A stretch of 64,000 nucleotides of DNA from NCBI GenBank assembly GCA_026129905.1, contig JAHCHE010000010.1, forward strand, positions 186,001 to 250,000, read 5' to 3'. The notes under the pieces were generated by a model, which had not been told where the DNA came from, did not search any database, and saw only the letters and a list, made by a program, of their open reading frames with translations. This document shows positions 1-8,238 of the stretch, piece after piece. How positions within the stretch are numbered: position 1 is the first letter of the stretch; every line of letters begins with the position of its first letter. Origin of the DNA: Bryobacteraceae bacterium (GTDB taxonomy: Bacteria; Acidobacteriota; Terriglobia; Bryobacterales; Bryobacteraceae). The position numbers were made by a program, and so were the translations under genes.

Positions 1-1
1 C

Positions 2-1216
2 TCGCCATACCCCATTTCGCCTCCGACTCATGGCGGCGGGGTCTTCATGCTCCAAACGTGCCGTCAGCTACTCCGCCATTGCGAACTGCACCTGGTTGTC
101 CTACTCGACCATCCGCCGGAACGGGACGCGCATGAGGAACTTGCGGCCGCCTGCGCCTCCGCCGAATTCCTGCTGCGGCCAATCGGGCAAGCGAGGAGAA
201 TGGCGTCGCTGTTGCCCCACGCCGTACGCGAGTTTCAGATCGACGAACTCGACTGGCTCATCCACCGGAAGATCTGCCTCGACCGCGTTGACGTATTACA
301 ACTCGAATACCTGACGATGGGTCAGTACGCCGGGCGCTATGACCGTTTGGTCTGCGCCCTGTTCGAGCACGACGTCTATTTCCAATCAATCGCGCGGAGT
401 CTGCTGAGGATGCGGGGGACGCTGGCCCGGTTCAAGGCCGCCTACGAGTACATGACCGCGCTGCGGTATGAACTCCGTCTGCTCCCGCGGTTCGATATGG
501 TCCAGGTTTGCAGCCCCGACAATGGGGCGTACCTCCGAGGCTTTCTGCCGAAATTGGCCTCTCGGCTCGACGATCGGCTCCGGGCAGGCATCGACGTCGC
601 CGCCTACGAGTTCCGCCCGGATGGGCGGGAGGCCGACACCATGCTGTTTCTGGGGAGCTTCCGTCACCAGCCCAATCTCCAGGCACTGGACTGGTTCGCC
701 GAAGAGATTCTCCCGAGGGTCCTTGCCGCTCGGCCGCAAGCCCGCCTGGTGGTCGTCGGAAGCGAGCCTCCCCTGCGGCATTACCTGGCGGACGCGAGCG
801 CCGCCGTCGAGTTTCGCGGGTTCGTGCCCGACGTAAGAGAGCCGCTCTCCCGCTACGGGGTCTTCGTGTGCCCGATCCTCAGCGGCTCCGGCGTGCGGGT
901 GAAGTTGCTGGAGGCCTTCGCCTCGGGCATGCCGGTGGTCTCCACGCGACTCGGCGCGGAAGGCCTGGCGAGCGGAGACGGCGCGATTTGCGCGCTGGCG
1001 GACGATGCGGAGACATTCGCCCGCCGGGTCGTGGAACTCCTCGCGGATCCGGAGCGCGCGGCGGAGATGGCGGCGCGCGCGCGGGCGCAGGTGGCGGAGC
1101 ATCGCGACATCGGCCCGCTCACCGCTCGCCTGGCGGAGGCGTACAGGGCGCTTGTGGAGGCCAAGCGGATCCCTACGCAGACTGCTGCCGCTGACTCCGC
1201 AGCGTTCAGTCGCTGA
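2..1216 (+). CDS. Glycosyltransferase, GT4-like (5' end cut by window edge)
   Basis: The frame is open to the left edge of the window. Before the first internal ATG at 47 it reads SPYPISPPTHGGGVF, the typical N-terminal PPxxGGG loop of GT-B fold glycosyltransferases, so the true start lies outside and the entry is partial. The visible protein is about 404 residues. The C-terminal half (from LFLGSFRHQPN) is a Glyco_trans_1-type donor-binding domain: GFVPDVREPLSRY, then SGSGVRVKLLEAFASGMPVVST, where the Glu region contacts the nucleotide sugar. No signal peptide or membrane segment is seen, so it is probably cytoplasmic and makes cell-surface or secreted glycan. Acceptor and donor cannot be told. 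The last 11 bp overlap the convergent cytochrome peroxidase gene. Confidence 0.85.
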   Translation, partial: SPYPISPPTHGGGVFMLQTCRQLLRHCELHLVVLLDHPPERDAHEELAAACASAEFLLRPIGQARRMASLLPHAVREFQIDELDWLIHRKICLDRVDVLQLEYLTMGQYAGRYDRLVCALFEHDVYFQSIARSLLRMRGTLARFKAAYEYMTALRYELRLLPRFDMVQVCSPDNGAYLRGFLPKLASRLDDRLRAGIDVAAYEFRPDGREADTMLFLGSFRHQPNLQALDWFAEEILPRVLAARPQARLVVVGSEPPLRHYLADASAAVEFRGFVPDVREPLSRYGVFVCPILSGSGVRVKLLEAFASGMPVVSTRLGAEGLASGDGAICALADDAETFARRVVELLADPERAAEMAARARAQVAEHRDIGPLTARLAEAYRALVEAKRIPTQTAAADSAAFSR

Positions 1217-2261
1217 GATCCGGCTTCGGCGTTTTCGCCGTGCTTTCGGGAAGCTTCGGCTCCTTGATGTAATCCATCGGGAGTTCGCCTGTCAGCGCGT
1301 TCAGGAAGGTCACGATGGCATCCCGTTGCGTGGCGGTCAACTCCTTGCCCAACTGGTATTCGCCCATCGCGGCCACAGCTTCCTGGAGCGTCGCAATGCT
1401 CCCGTTGTGGAAATACGGACCGGTTTTCTCCACATTCCGCAGCGACGGCACCTTGAACATCATCCGGTCGGCCTGCGAACCGGTGTGCTTTTCACGGCCG
1501 GGGTCGGTCGCGTCCGGCCACGATCTCACCAGTCCGAGCTTCTGGAACGTGGTGGCGCCGAGATAGGTCCCCATGTGGCAGGTCTGGCAATTCGCCTTGA
1601 GGAACTCATTCAGCCCGGCCTTTTCTTCCTTGGTCAGGGCGTTGGCGTCGCCGGCCAGGAACTTGTCCCAGCGCGACCGCGTGATTAGCTTCCGCTCGAA
1701 TGCGCCGATGGCTTTGGCGAAATTCTCATAGGTGATCGGGTCCTTATCCTCGGGGAACGCGGCCTTGAAAGCCTCGACATATCCGGGCATCGACTTCAGC
1801 ACCGCCACGACATGCTTCTCGGTGCGCATGGCCATTTCGACGGGATTGAGTACGGGACCTTTCGCTTGTTCCTCGACGTCGGGAGCGCGCCCGTCCCAGA
1901 ATTGGACGAAATGGCCGGCGGCGTTGTAGACCGTGGGCGAGTTCCGGTCGCCCCGCAGGCCCTTGTGTCCTTCGGATGTGGGCTCGTTATCGACGCCATA
2001 GTTGTCGAGAAGATGACACGTATTGCAGGAAACGTCCTGTCCGCGCGAGATGCGCTTCTCGTAGTAGAGCATCCGGCCCAGCGCGACTTTCGCTTCCGTG
2101 ATCGGATTCGACTCGGAGGTCACAACCTCCGGGGCTGGCGCGAAGATCTTTAGCTGCGGCGAGCCGGGCTTAATGGCGGCAGCCTCTTCCTTAGCGCAGC
2201 CGCTTGTCAGAACCAGAAACAGAGATGTCAGTAAAGAGCAAACGATCGCTCGGGTGTTCAT
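1206..2261 (-). CDS. Di-heme cytochrome c peroxidase family lipoprotein
   Basis: 351 residues. An N-terminal lipobox (LTSGC, Cys22) predicts a lipoprotein exported by Sec. Two CxxCH heme-binding motifs, CNTCH at about 79-83 and CQTCH at about 225-229, lie at the spacing of bacterial di-heme peroxidases (CcpA/MauG superfamily), with conserved blocks GRMLYYEKR, DGRAPDVEEQA and VPSLRNVEKTGPYFHNGS. Known family members reduce H2O2 with electrons from small cytochromes, but some MauG-like relatives instead oxidise protein or organic substrates, so peroxide removal is likely and not proven. A GGAG sits 7 nt before the ATG, and a promoter-like pair lies upstream (2316-2345). It converges on the glycosyltransferase with an 11 bp overlap. 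Confidence 0.9.
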   Translation of the reverse strand: MNTRAIVCSLLTSLFLVLTSGCAKEEAAAIKPGSPQLKIFAPAPEVVTSESNPITEAKVALGRMLYYEKRISRGQDVSCNTCHLLDNYGVDNEPTSEGHKGLRGDRNSPTVYNAAGHFVQFWDGRAPDVEEQAKGPVLNPVEMAMRTEKHVVAVLKSMPGYVEAFKAAFPEDKDPITYENFAKAIGAFERKLITRSRWDKFLAGDANALTKEEKAGLNEFLKANCQTCHMGTYLGATTFQKLGLVRSWPDATDPGREKHTGSQADRMMFKVPSLRNVEKTGPYFHNGSIATLQEAVAAMGEYQLGKELTATQRDAIVTFLNALTGELPMDYIKEPKLPESTAKTPKPDLSD

Positions 2262-2315
2262 AAAGCTTCTCCATGCTCACGACCGGCGGAAATCTGACTT
2301 TGTAGTCCGAATATA

Positions 2316-2345
2316 AATATAGACCCGCCGGAGGGGTCCAGGCAA
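2316..2345 (-). promoter_or_regulatory. Candidate sigma70-type promoter of the cytochrome peroxidase gene
   Basis: On the minus strand TTGCCT (2345-2340) is followed after 18 nt by TATATT (2321-2316), about 55 nt before the start codon at 2261. The stretch is conspicuously AT-rich for this genome. Hexamers match the consensus 4/6 and 5/6. Inference from sequence only. Confidence 0.4.
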
Positions 2346-2369
2346 TGGCGGAGCGGACGGCTGGCGGAT

Positions 2370-2600
2370 TCAAAACAGCCGGCGCGGGCGGGCGGCGCCC
2401 ATCGGCGGCATGGGCTGGGGCGGCTCTTCCTTTTTGCCTAAGGAGGTTCCGCAACCGACGCAAAGGTAGTCGTAGAGTTCCTTGTCCAGCAGCACGAGCA
2501 GGAGATGCTTTCGTACGGGCATCGCCTGGCGGCACCTGGGGCACCAGATACGGTTGACTTCGAGCGACTGGAAATCCCGTTTCGAGGTCGTGGGTCCCAT
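2370..2600 (-). CDS. Small zinc-ribbon protein, function unknown
   Basis: 76 residues with two CxxC pairs, CPRC at 20-23 and CVGC at 47-50, spaced as in a zinc ribbon. A basic and then proline-rich C-terminus follows (KKEEPPQPMPPMG). No signal peptide or membrane segment. It sits alone between the cytochrome peroxidase gene (same strand, 108 bp downstream) and the divergent permease gene. There is no clear ribosome binding site. The paired cysteines are the main reason to consider it real. It may bind nucleic acid or be a regulatory knuckle. I do not recognise a named family. Confidence 0.55.
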   Translation of the reverse strand: MGPTTSKRDFQSLEVNRIWCPRCRQAMPVRKHLLLVLLDKELYDYLCVGCGTSLGKKEEPPQPMPPMGAARPRRLF

Positions 2601-2727
2601 GATTCTGCGAGGCGGCGCTTTGCTTCAGGCTAGCGCAAAGAGGCGGAGGGCCGCTACCGCCGGCTGTTGACGCACGGTCGCCGGCTGGCCTCGGATGCGG
2701 GCGGGGATGTGATAGCCTGCTCAAGTC

Positions 2728-4086
2728 ATGTCCGAACCTACGCTACATCGCCGGCTCAACGTCCTTAACGCTACTTCCATCAACATGTCGAACATGGTCG
2801 GAATCGGGCCGTTTATCGCGATTCCGCTGATCCTGCGCACTCTCGAAGGTCCGCAATCCTATCTGGCCTGGGTGGTCGGAGTACTCATCGCGCTGTCCGA
2901 CGGCCTTGTGGTCGCGGAACTCGGCGCCGCGTTGCCCGCCGCGGGCGGAACGTACGTGTTTCTGCGCGAGGGCTTCGGTCCCCGGACCTGGGGACGGATG
3001 CTCGCATTTCTGTTCGTCTGGCAGCTTATTTTCGCCGGGCCGCTCGAGATCGCCAGCGGCAACATCGGGCTGGTCCAGTATCTGAAGGTGTTCTGGCCGG
3101 CAATGACGGAGCTTCAGATGAAGCTCGCCGCCGGCGGGGTGGGCGTCGTCCTGATCCTCGCGCTGTACCGGAGAATCACGGACATCGCGAAGATCATGCT
3201 CGGCCTTTGGATCGTGATGATCGTGACGACAGGTTGGGTGATTCTGACGGGCATCCTGCATTTCAACCCGGCGCTGGCGTTCGACCTGCCGCCGGACGCA
3301 TGGCGATTCGATCTCAACTTCCTGCAAGGGCTGGGGCAGGGGACGGCCAATGTGCTGTACCTGTTTCTCGGGTATTACCAGGTTTGTTACCTGGGGGCGG
3401 AAGTGAAGAATCCCGGGCGGACGATTCCGCGCGCGGTCGTCTACTCGATCGTCGGCGTGACGATCATCGACGTGGCGATCAGCTTCGGCTTCATCGGGGT
3501 GGTGCCGTGGCGGGAGGGTATGCAGTCGGAATCGATCGGGGCGGAGTTCATGAGCCGGGCGTATGGGCCATGGGCCGGAACGGTTTTGGCGGGAATGATC
3601 GTGGTAACGGCGTTCGCGTCGGTTTACGCGCTGCTGCTCGGCTACTCGAGGGTTCCGTACGCCGCGGCGCAGGACGGCGTTTTTCTGCGCTGGTTTTCCG
3701 AACTGCACCGCACGAAGGAGTTCCCGCACCGTGGACTGCTGCTGTTCGGCGTCGGGTCGATCGTCGCGAGCTTCTTCCCGTTGCAGGATGTAATCCTTGC
3801 CCTGATGGCGGCGCGGATCGTGATCCAGTTCAACGCGCAGGTGATCGCGCTGTTTCTGATCCGGGCGCACCGGCCGGATATTCAACGGCCATTCCACGTC
3901 TGGTTTTACCCGCTGACGCCGCTGATATCGCTGGTGGGCTACCTATACGTGTTCTCCTCGCTCGGGTTGCGGTTCATTCTATTCGGCTTGCTGACGCTGG
4001 CGATCGGCGCCGGGGTGTATTTCATCGTGGCGCGGCAGCAGCGGGAGTGGCCGTTCGAGGCGAAAGAAGCGGCGCCGCGGCTGTAA
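2728..4086 (+). CDS. APC superfamily amino acid/polyamine permease
   Basis: 452 residues, about twelve hydrophobic segments. The N-terminal segment NMVGIGPFIAIPLI matches the first broken helix (GIG-F motif) that binds substrate in APC transporters such as AdiC. AELGAALPAAGGTYVFLREGFGP is the classic AEL-x-x-x-P-x-x-GG-x-Y signature of the family. No soluble domains are attached, and there is only a short polar tail. It probably sits in the inner membrane as a proton- or amino-acid-coupled symporter or exchanger. Substrate cannot be assigned from sequence. It is divergent from the zinc-ribbon gene, and the following secreted protein starts 40 bp after its stop. No Shine-Dalgarno is evident. 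Confidence 0.9.
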   Translation: MSEPTLHRRLNVLNATSINMSNMVGIGPFIAIPLILRTLEGPQSYLAWVVGVLIALSDGLVVAELGAALPAAGGTYVFLREGFGPRTWGRMLAFLFVWQLIFAGPLEIASGNIGLVQYLKVFWPAMTELQMKLAAGGVGVVLILALYRRITDIAKIMLGLWIVMIVTTGWVILTGILHFNPALAFDLPPDAWRFDLNFLQGLGQGTANVLYLFLGYYQVCYLGAEVKNPGRTIPRAVVYSIVGVTIIDVAISFGFIGVVPWREGMQSESIGAEFMSRAYGPWAGTVLAGMIVVTAFASVYALLLGYSRVPYAAAQDGVFLRWFSELHRTKEFPHRGLLLFGVGSIVASFFPLQDVILALMAARIVIQFNAQVIALFLIRAHRPDIQRPFHVWFYPLTPLISLVGYLYVFSSLGLRFILFGLLTLAIGAGVYFIVARQQREWPFEAKEAAPRL

Positions 4087-4126
4087 CAACCGGCGCCTCC
4101 GGGACACTCGATTGTCAGGAGGGGCC

Positions 4127-5428
4127 TTGAAAACAGCAACTACGATCGTCCAATTCGCTGTTCTGGCGGCGCTGTGCGGAGGGAATTCTCCGGCCGCCGC
4201 GGCAACCTTTACGGTAAACAGCTTTGCCGATGCCGGCGACAGCAATCCGGGCAACGGGATCTGCTCGGCGGGACGGGCAGGCTGCACGCTTCGGGCGGCT
4301 ATCGAGGAAGCGAATGCCTTGCCGAGCGCACCGTTCGACCCGGATATCATTCTTGTCCCCGGTGGGCTCTATCCACTTTCGCTCGGCGCGCTGAAGATCA
4401 CGGACCATCTCCGAATTATTGGGGCGCGGGAAGGCGAGGCGACCGTGGTGGACGGACAGCAGCTCGACAGCGTGTTCGTCGTCGACGGCGGCCGGACGCG
4501 GATCGGCGTGGAGATGCACTTCCTGACGATCCGGAACGGCCGGGCGCCCGACCAATACGGCGGCGGCGTCAGCAACGACATGGGTAATCTGCTGATCCAC
4601 CGGAGTCGAGTCCAACTGAACACAGGCTTCTCGGGCGGCGGAGGAATATACAACCGGGACGGGAGCATCGTGGCGCTGTCGCGGAGCTGGGTGTTCAACA
4701 ACGGCGTCGCCGGCGACAGCAGCGCCGAACCGCAGCGCGGCGGGGGATTGTACAACGCGGGCGCGGCGTTCGTGGACCAGAGCACCATCAGCAACAACGT
4801 CGCCGGACGCGGCGGCGCGATCTACCAGCCTGCCGGCGGGTACTTGATCGTGCGCAACAGCACGATCAGCTACAACACGGGACACGTGGAAACGGGCGGC
4901 GTGATGGCGAGCGGAACCGCTTACCTGAACAATGCCACTATCGTGTACAACCGGGGTGTTCCGGAAACGCTGCCGAATGGACCGCCGCAAGCGACAGCGA
5001 CCGGGGGCCTGTACGGCGGCGGGAATACGTTCGTGGCCAACACGATTGTGGCCCACAACACACTCGGACCTGATGGCATGTACGTGGAGCGGCACGACTG
5101 CGCGGGAACGATCACGGGAGCCGGCTACAACCTGGTGCTGGATCCGGCCGGGTGCACGCTCGCTGGCGACGTGACGGGAAACGTGCTGGGACAAGATCCG
5201 CTACTTGGCTCGTCGGCATTCAACGGCGGAGATTCGCCCAACTTCTCGCTATTGCCCGGCAGTCCGGCGATCAATGCCGGCAATCCCGCGTTTCCGAACG
5301 GCATCGGCGCCGCTTGCGAGCCGACCGACCAGCGATTCATGCTGCGGGGCATCGGCCCGGGGGTGGGACGCTGCGACATCGGCGCGTATGAGCGCGGGGG
5401 GGCGCCGGGCGAGGAGGCTGCCCCGTAG
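4127..5428 (+). CDS. Secreted right-handed beta-helix protein with CSLREA-type N-terminus
   Basis: About 433 residues. I choose the TTG at 4127 because AGGAGG lies 4 nt upstream; an in-frame TTG at 4112 would place that site inside the gene. A Sec signal peptide (KTATTIVQFAVLAALCGG ... AAAA) is followed by TFTVNSFADAGDSNPGNG and CTLRAAIEEANAL, which matches the CSLREA domain seen at the start of many secreted beta-helix proteins. The rest is a run of short N/G-rich coils (GGGVSND, GGGIYNRDGS, GGGLYNAG, GGAIYQ, GGVMASG), typical of parallel beta-helices of the choice-of-anchor Q type, ending in CDIGAYE. Such proteins are surface or extracellular, often polysaccharide lyase-like or adhesive. 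No catalytic residues can be named. Confidence 0.8.
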   Translation: MKTATTIVQFAVLAALCGGNSPAAAATFTVNSFADAGDSNPGNGICSAGRAGCTLRAAIEEANALPSAPFDPDIILVPGGLYPLSLGALKITDHLRIIGAREGEATVVDGQQLDSVFVVDGGRTRIGVEMHFLTIRNGRAPDQYGGGVSNDMGNLLIHRSRVQLNTGFSGGGGIYNRDGSIVALSRSWVFNNGVAGDSSAEPQRGGGLYNAGAAFVDQSTISNNVAGRGGAIYQPAGGYLIVRNSTISYNTGHVETGGVMASGTAYLNNATIVYNRGVPETLPNGPPQATATGGLYGGGNTFVANTIVAHNTLGPDGMYVERHDCAGTITGAGYNLVLDPAGCTLAGDVTGNVLGQDPLLGSSAFNGGDSPNFSLLPGSPAINAGNPAFPNGIGAACEPTDQRFMLRGIGPGVGRCDIGAYERGGAPGEEAAP

Positions 5429-5507
5429 CGGAGCCTGCGGGTTCAACGCCGATGCGGGGCAGGGTCGAGGGCGTCGGGCCGTCTGGGGGGACTAAGAGTC
5501 CCGCGCG

Positions 5508-5531
5508 GCCTACGAGGCTGCCTACGAGGCC
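5508..5531 (+). repeat. Tandem 12-nt repeat (two copies, one mismatch)
   Basis: GCCTACGAGGCT is followed immediately by GCCTACGAGGCC in the 239 bp gap between the beta-helix gene and the hydroxy-acid oxidase gene. No gene or convincing terminator is seen in this gap. Confidence 0.6.
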
Positions 5532-5600
5532 GCCCCACAGGTCAGGTATTTTCAAGCCTTGCGCGGGACAGGACACTGGCGGCCCCGGCGATGCCACCCA

Positions 5601-5620
5601 TGCCGGCCACTGCCGGCCAC
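5601..5620 (+). repeat. Perfect tandem 10-nt repeat
   Basis: TGCCGGCCAC occurs twice head to tail, 48 bp before the start codon of the hydroxy-acid oxidase gene. Each copy contains the palindrome GCCGGC. It could be a binding site pair or simple slippage. Confidence 0.6.
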
Positions 5621-5667
5621 CAGAGTCCTTGCCTCTCCCACCGCCCTTGTGGTAAACCAATGCCATA

Positions 5668-6852
5668 ATGCGGATCCGCCGCAGGGATGCTCTGGGACAA
5701 CTCTTCGCCATGTGCGCCGGCGTGACCCGGCTCGGCGCCGAGCAGGGAATCGCGCCGGACGATCCGGTGCTCGAACCGGCGAACGTGATGGATTTCGCGC
5801 GGCTGGCGCAGACGAAGCTCGATCCAGTGGCGTGGGACTACCTCGAGGGGGGCTCAGAAGACGAAGTCTCACTGCGCGACAGCCGCGAAGCCTTCAACCG
5901 GATCATCATCCGGCCGCGCGCGCTGGTGGACGTCCATGAGATCGATCTCTCGCTCGAACTGTTCGGAAAGAAGCTCTCGTTTCCGATCATCCTCGACCCT
6001 GCCGGCGGCAAAGACTGTTTCCACCGCGATGGCGAAATGGAAACCGCGAAAGCCGCGGCGGCCGCCAAGGCCATTCACATCACAAACGGCGGCATCGATA
6101 AACTGACCGAAACCGGCAAGGGACCCGTTTGGTGGCAGGTAACCACGGGCGGCGAGTTCCGCACCGCACGCACCATGACCGCCTTCGTCCGGCGCCTGGA
6201 GAACCAGGGCTGCTCGGGTATCTGCTTCACCACCGATATCATGTACGTTTCGCACCGCGAGAGGAATATCCACAACCGGTTTGTGCGATCGTGGTGCAGC
6301 TTGCCGGGCGGAATTCCCCGCGACGCCCAAGGCATTCTGCCAAGGGAGGGGGCGCCGGAGCGCACGGGCATTTACCCGTCCCGTCCGTTTCCGACGCCGA
6401 CATGGGAAACCGTGCAGCAGTTGCGTTCACTCACCAAGCTCCCTATCGTGCTCAAGGGCATCCTCATCCAGGAGGACGCGCGAAAATCCCTCGAGTGCGG
6501 CGTGGACGGCATCATCGTGTCCAGTCACGGCGCGCGGCAACTCGATCACGTCGGCGGAACGATTGAAGCCTTGCCTGAGGTGGTGGCGGCGGTCGACGGC
6601 AAAATTCCCGTGCTGATCGACGGAGGATTCCGCCGCGGAACCGACATTCTCAAGGCGCTGGCGCTCGGCGCGACGGCCGTCGCTATCGCCCGCCCCTACC
6701 TGTATGGACTCGCGGCTTTCGGTCAGAAGGGCGTCGAGCGCGTAGTCGAGCTACTGCGCACCGAACTGGCGCTCGACATGGCGTTGGCGGGAGCGCCGAA
6801 TCTAGCCGCAATCGATCGCAGCTTGGTGCGCATCCGAGGAGGTTCGTTCTGA
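5668..6852 (+). CDS. FMN-dependent alpha-hydroxy acid oxidase/dehydrogenase family protein, divergent active site
   Basis: 394 residues, TIM-barrel of the glycolate oxidase / L-lactate dehydrogenase (LldD) family. Landmarks: YLEGGSEDE (Tyr58, equivalent to Tyr24 of glycolate oxidase), PIILDPAGG, VLKGI (Lys263), SSHGARQLDH (His287 base and Arg290), VLIDGGFRRGTDILKALALGA (phosphate site). The second active-site Tyr (glycolate oxidase Tyr129, in FQLY) is replaced: here the block reads WWQVT, giving Thr159. The N-terminus MRIRRRDALGQLFAMCAG resembles a Tat signal, which would place the flavoprotein in the periplasm. The stop overlaps the next ATG (TGATG), and a tetraheme cytochrome follows, suggesting electron transfer to cytochrome and not to oxygen. 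Substrate is unknown. A CATAAT overlaps the ATG and there is no Shine-Dalgarno, so the start is tentative. Confidence 0.85.
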   Translation: MRIRRRDALGQLFAMCAGVTRLGAEQGIAPDDPVLEPANVMDFARLAQTKLDPVAWDYLEGGSEDEVSLRDSREAFNRIIIRPRALVDVHEIDLSLELFGKKLSFPIILDPAGGKDCFHRDGEMETAKAAAAAKAIHITNGGIDKLTETGKGPVWWQVTTGGEFRTARTMTAFVRRLENQGCSGICFTTDIMYVSHRERNIHNRFVRSWCSLPGGIPRDAQGILPREGAPERTGIYPSRPFPTPTWETVQQLRSLTKLPIVLKGILIQEDARKSLECGVDGIIVSSHGARQLDHVGGTIEALPEVVAAVDGKIPVLIDGGFRRGTDILKALALGATAVAIARPYLYGLAAFGQKGVERVVELLRTELALDMALAGAPNLAAIDRSLVRIRGGSF

Positions 6853-7628
6853 TGGAACGGCGCCGTTTTCTTTCGCTCGCGCTGGCGGGCGCAACCATTC
6901 CTGCCCGGGCCAAGGACGCTCCGTCGCGGCCGGCAAAAGTTGTCACGCTCTTCAAGTCGCCTGAAGGCAATCCAAACGCCCTGGAAACCGTTCCCGAGGG
7001 TCTGTGGATCGGCGAACAGGTGACCGATCGGGCGCACCTGGTGGACTGGGAGGGCAAGCTGATCCGGAGCGTCGACACCGAATCCTCCAACACCAGCGGA
7101 ATCGCCTACGGCGGAGGGTTCCTCTGGATGGGGGCCAACGGCAAAGCCACGTGGCGGGAGCCTCGTCCCGCCGACGCCACCACCGGAGAGATCCTGAAAG
7201 TGGACCCGTCGAACGGCAAGACGCTCGCCCGGTATCCGGTACCCGGCGGCGGGGGCGTCCACGGACTGGAGTACGCCGAAGGCAAGCTGTGGATCACCTC
7301 GCTGAAGATCGGCAAGCTGACGCAGGTGGACCCGGCGGACTTCCGCGTGGTGCACCAGATTCCGGTGCAGCTTAGCCGAGCGCACGGGCTGGCGTGGGAT
7401 CCGCCGGGCATCTGGTGCATGTTCTCCAACGACCGCGTCATCCAGAAGCTCGATGTCCGCGACGGCGCCGTGCTCGACGTCATCACGCTCTCCAAGGACG
7501 ACCCGGACCCCCACGGCATGTGCATGCACAACGGCAAGCTGTACTACTGCGACGCGGGCGTAGCCCCTTCGGCGGCCGCGAGCAACAGCCCCTATGTCGG
7601 TTACATATGCCGGGTCGACTTCGCCTGA
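6852..7628 (+). CDS. Exported beta-propeller protein (Vgb/SMP-30/NHL-like)
   Basis: 258 residues. MERRRFLSLALAGATIPARA is a Tat-type signal peptide with twin Arg followed by FL. The remainder has repeated blades of the form GLWIGEQVTDRAHLVDWEGK, GGGFLWMGANGK, GLEYAEGKLWITSLKIGKL, GLAWDPPGIWCMFSN and GMCMHNGKLYYCDA, i.e. W-I/M strands alternating with D/N-rich turns, as in streptogramin-lyase-like or quinoprotein-like propellers. No PQQ motif or catalytic residues can be named. It is translationally coupled at both ends: its ATG overlaps the oxidase stop, and the cytochrome gene starts inside its last 22 bp. This makes it a likely scaffold or substrate-binding partner of the two neighbours. 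Confidence 0.75.
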   Translation: MERRRFLSLALAGATIPARAKDAPSRPAKVVTLFKSPEGNPNALETVPEGLWIGEQVTDRAHLVDWEGKLIRSVDTESSNTSGIAYGGGFLWMGANGKATWREPRPADATTGEILKVDPSNGKTLARYPVPGGGGVHGLEYAEGKLWITSLKIGKLTQVDPADFRVVHQIPVQLSRAHGLAWDPPGIWCMFSNDRVIQKLDVRDGAVLDVITLSKDDPDPHGMCMHNGKLYYCDAGVAPSAAASNSPYVGYICRVDFA

Positions 7629-8179
7629 CCCTGTTGTGCGGCGCGTTCCTGTGCGCGGCGCAGCAGCCTTCCGGGCCGCGCATTCTGCGGCCGGCCGACG
7701 GCTCGGTCGTGGACCAGGGACCCTTCGTGGCGATCGCGAAAACCGACGGCGAAGGCTCGTTGAAGCTGGACGGACAGACCGTAAAGGGGGATGTTCCAGC
7801 CAGCGGCGTCCTCACGGCAGACATCGATCTCGGCCCGGGCCCGCATGAACTCGCCCTTTCCACAGGGGGCAGGGAGTACAAGATTCGCTTCCACGCCGGG
7901 CCGTCGCCGCCGGAGGGGTGGTCGCCCTATCGGAGCCATCCGCCAGGGGGAGATTGTGGCGCGTGCCACTCGGCCGCCGCCGGCGCATGGTCGTTGAAGG
8001 ACGAGGTTGCCGGTCCCGCCTGCATGGTGTGCCACGATGCCGCGGCCTTCCCCAAAACGCACACCCACAAGCCGGCCGAACTCGAGGAGTGCCAGATCTG
8101 CCACGATCCGCACGGTTCGGCGGTCAAAGGTCACCTGATCATGGCAAAAGAAACCGCCTGCAAACAGTGCCATGGGTGA
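7607..8179 (+). CDS. Exported tetraheme c-type cytochrome
   Basis: 190 residues from the ATG at 7607, which gives a Sec signal peptide (MPGRLRLTLLCGAFLCAA). Residues 25-100 form a small beta-rich domain (GSVVDQGPFVAIAKTDG ... GPHELALSTGGREYKIRF), resembling the Ig-like domains in front of multiheme modules. Four CxxCH sites follow: CGACH 117-121, CMVCH 139-143, CQICH 162-166 and CKQCH 185-189. The pairing and DPHGS element match doubled-CxxCH cytochromes. It would accept and pass electrons in the periplasm. The gene overlaps the propeller gene by 22 bp, so the three proteins should be made together. A longer frame upstream has no support. Confidence 0.85.
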   Translation: MPGRLRLTLLCGAFLCAAQQPSGPRILRPADGSVVDQGPFVAIAKTDGEGSLKLDGQTVKGDVPASGVLTADIDLGPGPHELALSTGGREYKIRFHAGPSPPEGWSPYRSHPPGGDCGACHSAAAGAWSLKDEVAGPACMVCHDAAAFPKTHTHKPAELEECQICHDPHGSAVKGHLIMAKETACKQCHG

Positions 8180-8238
8180 GCGGCAGCAGCGCCGGCCTGC
8201 GCGGCGCGCGCCGGATATGGCAAAACAGAAGTGAGGGA

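Noticed and set aside
2743-3897. Long open frame (384 codons) antisense to the amino-acid permease
   Set aside because: Composition is Arg/His/Asp-rich with no recognisable motif. It mirrors the codon periodicity of the high-GC permease gene on the other strand.
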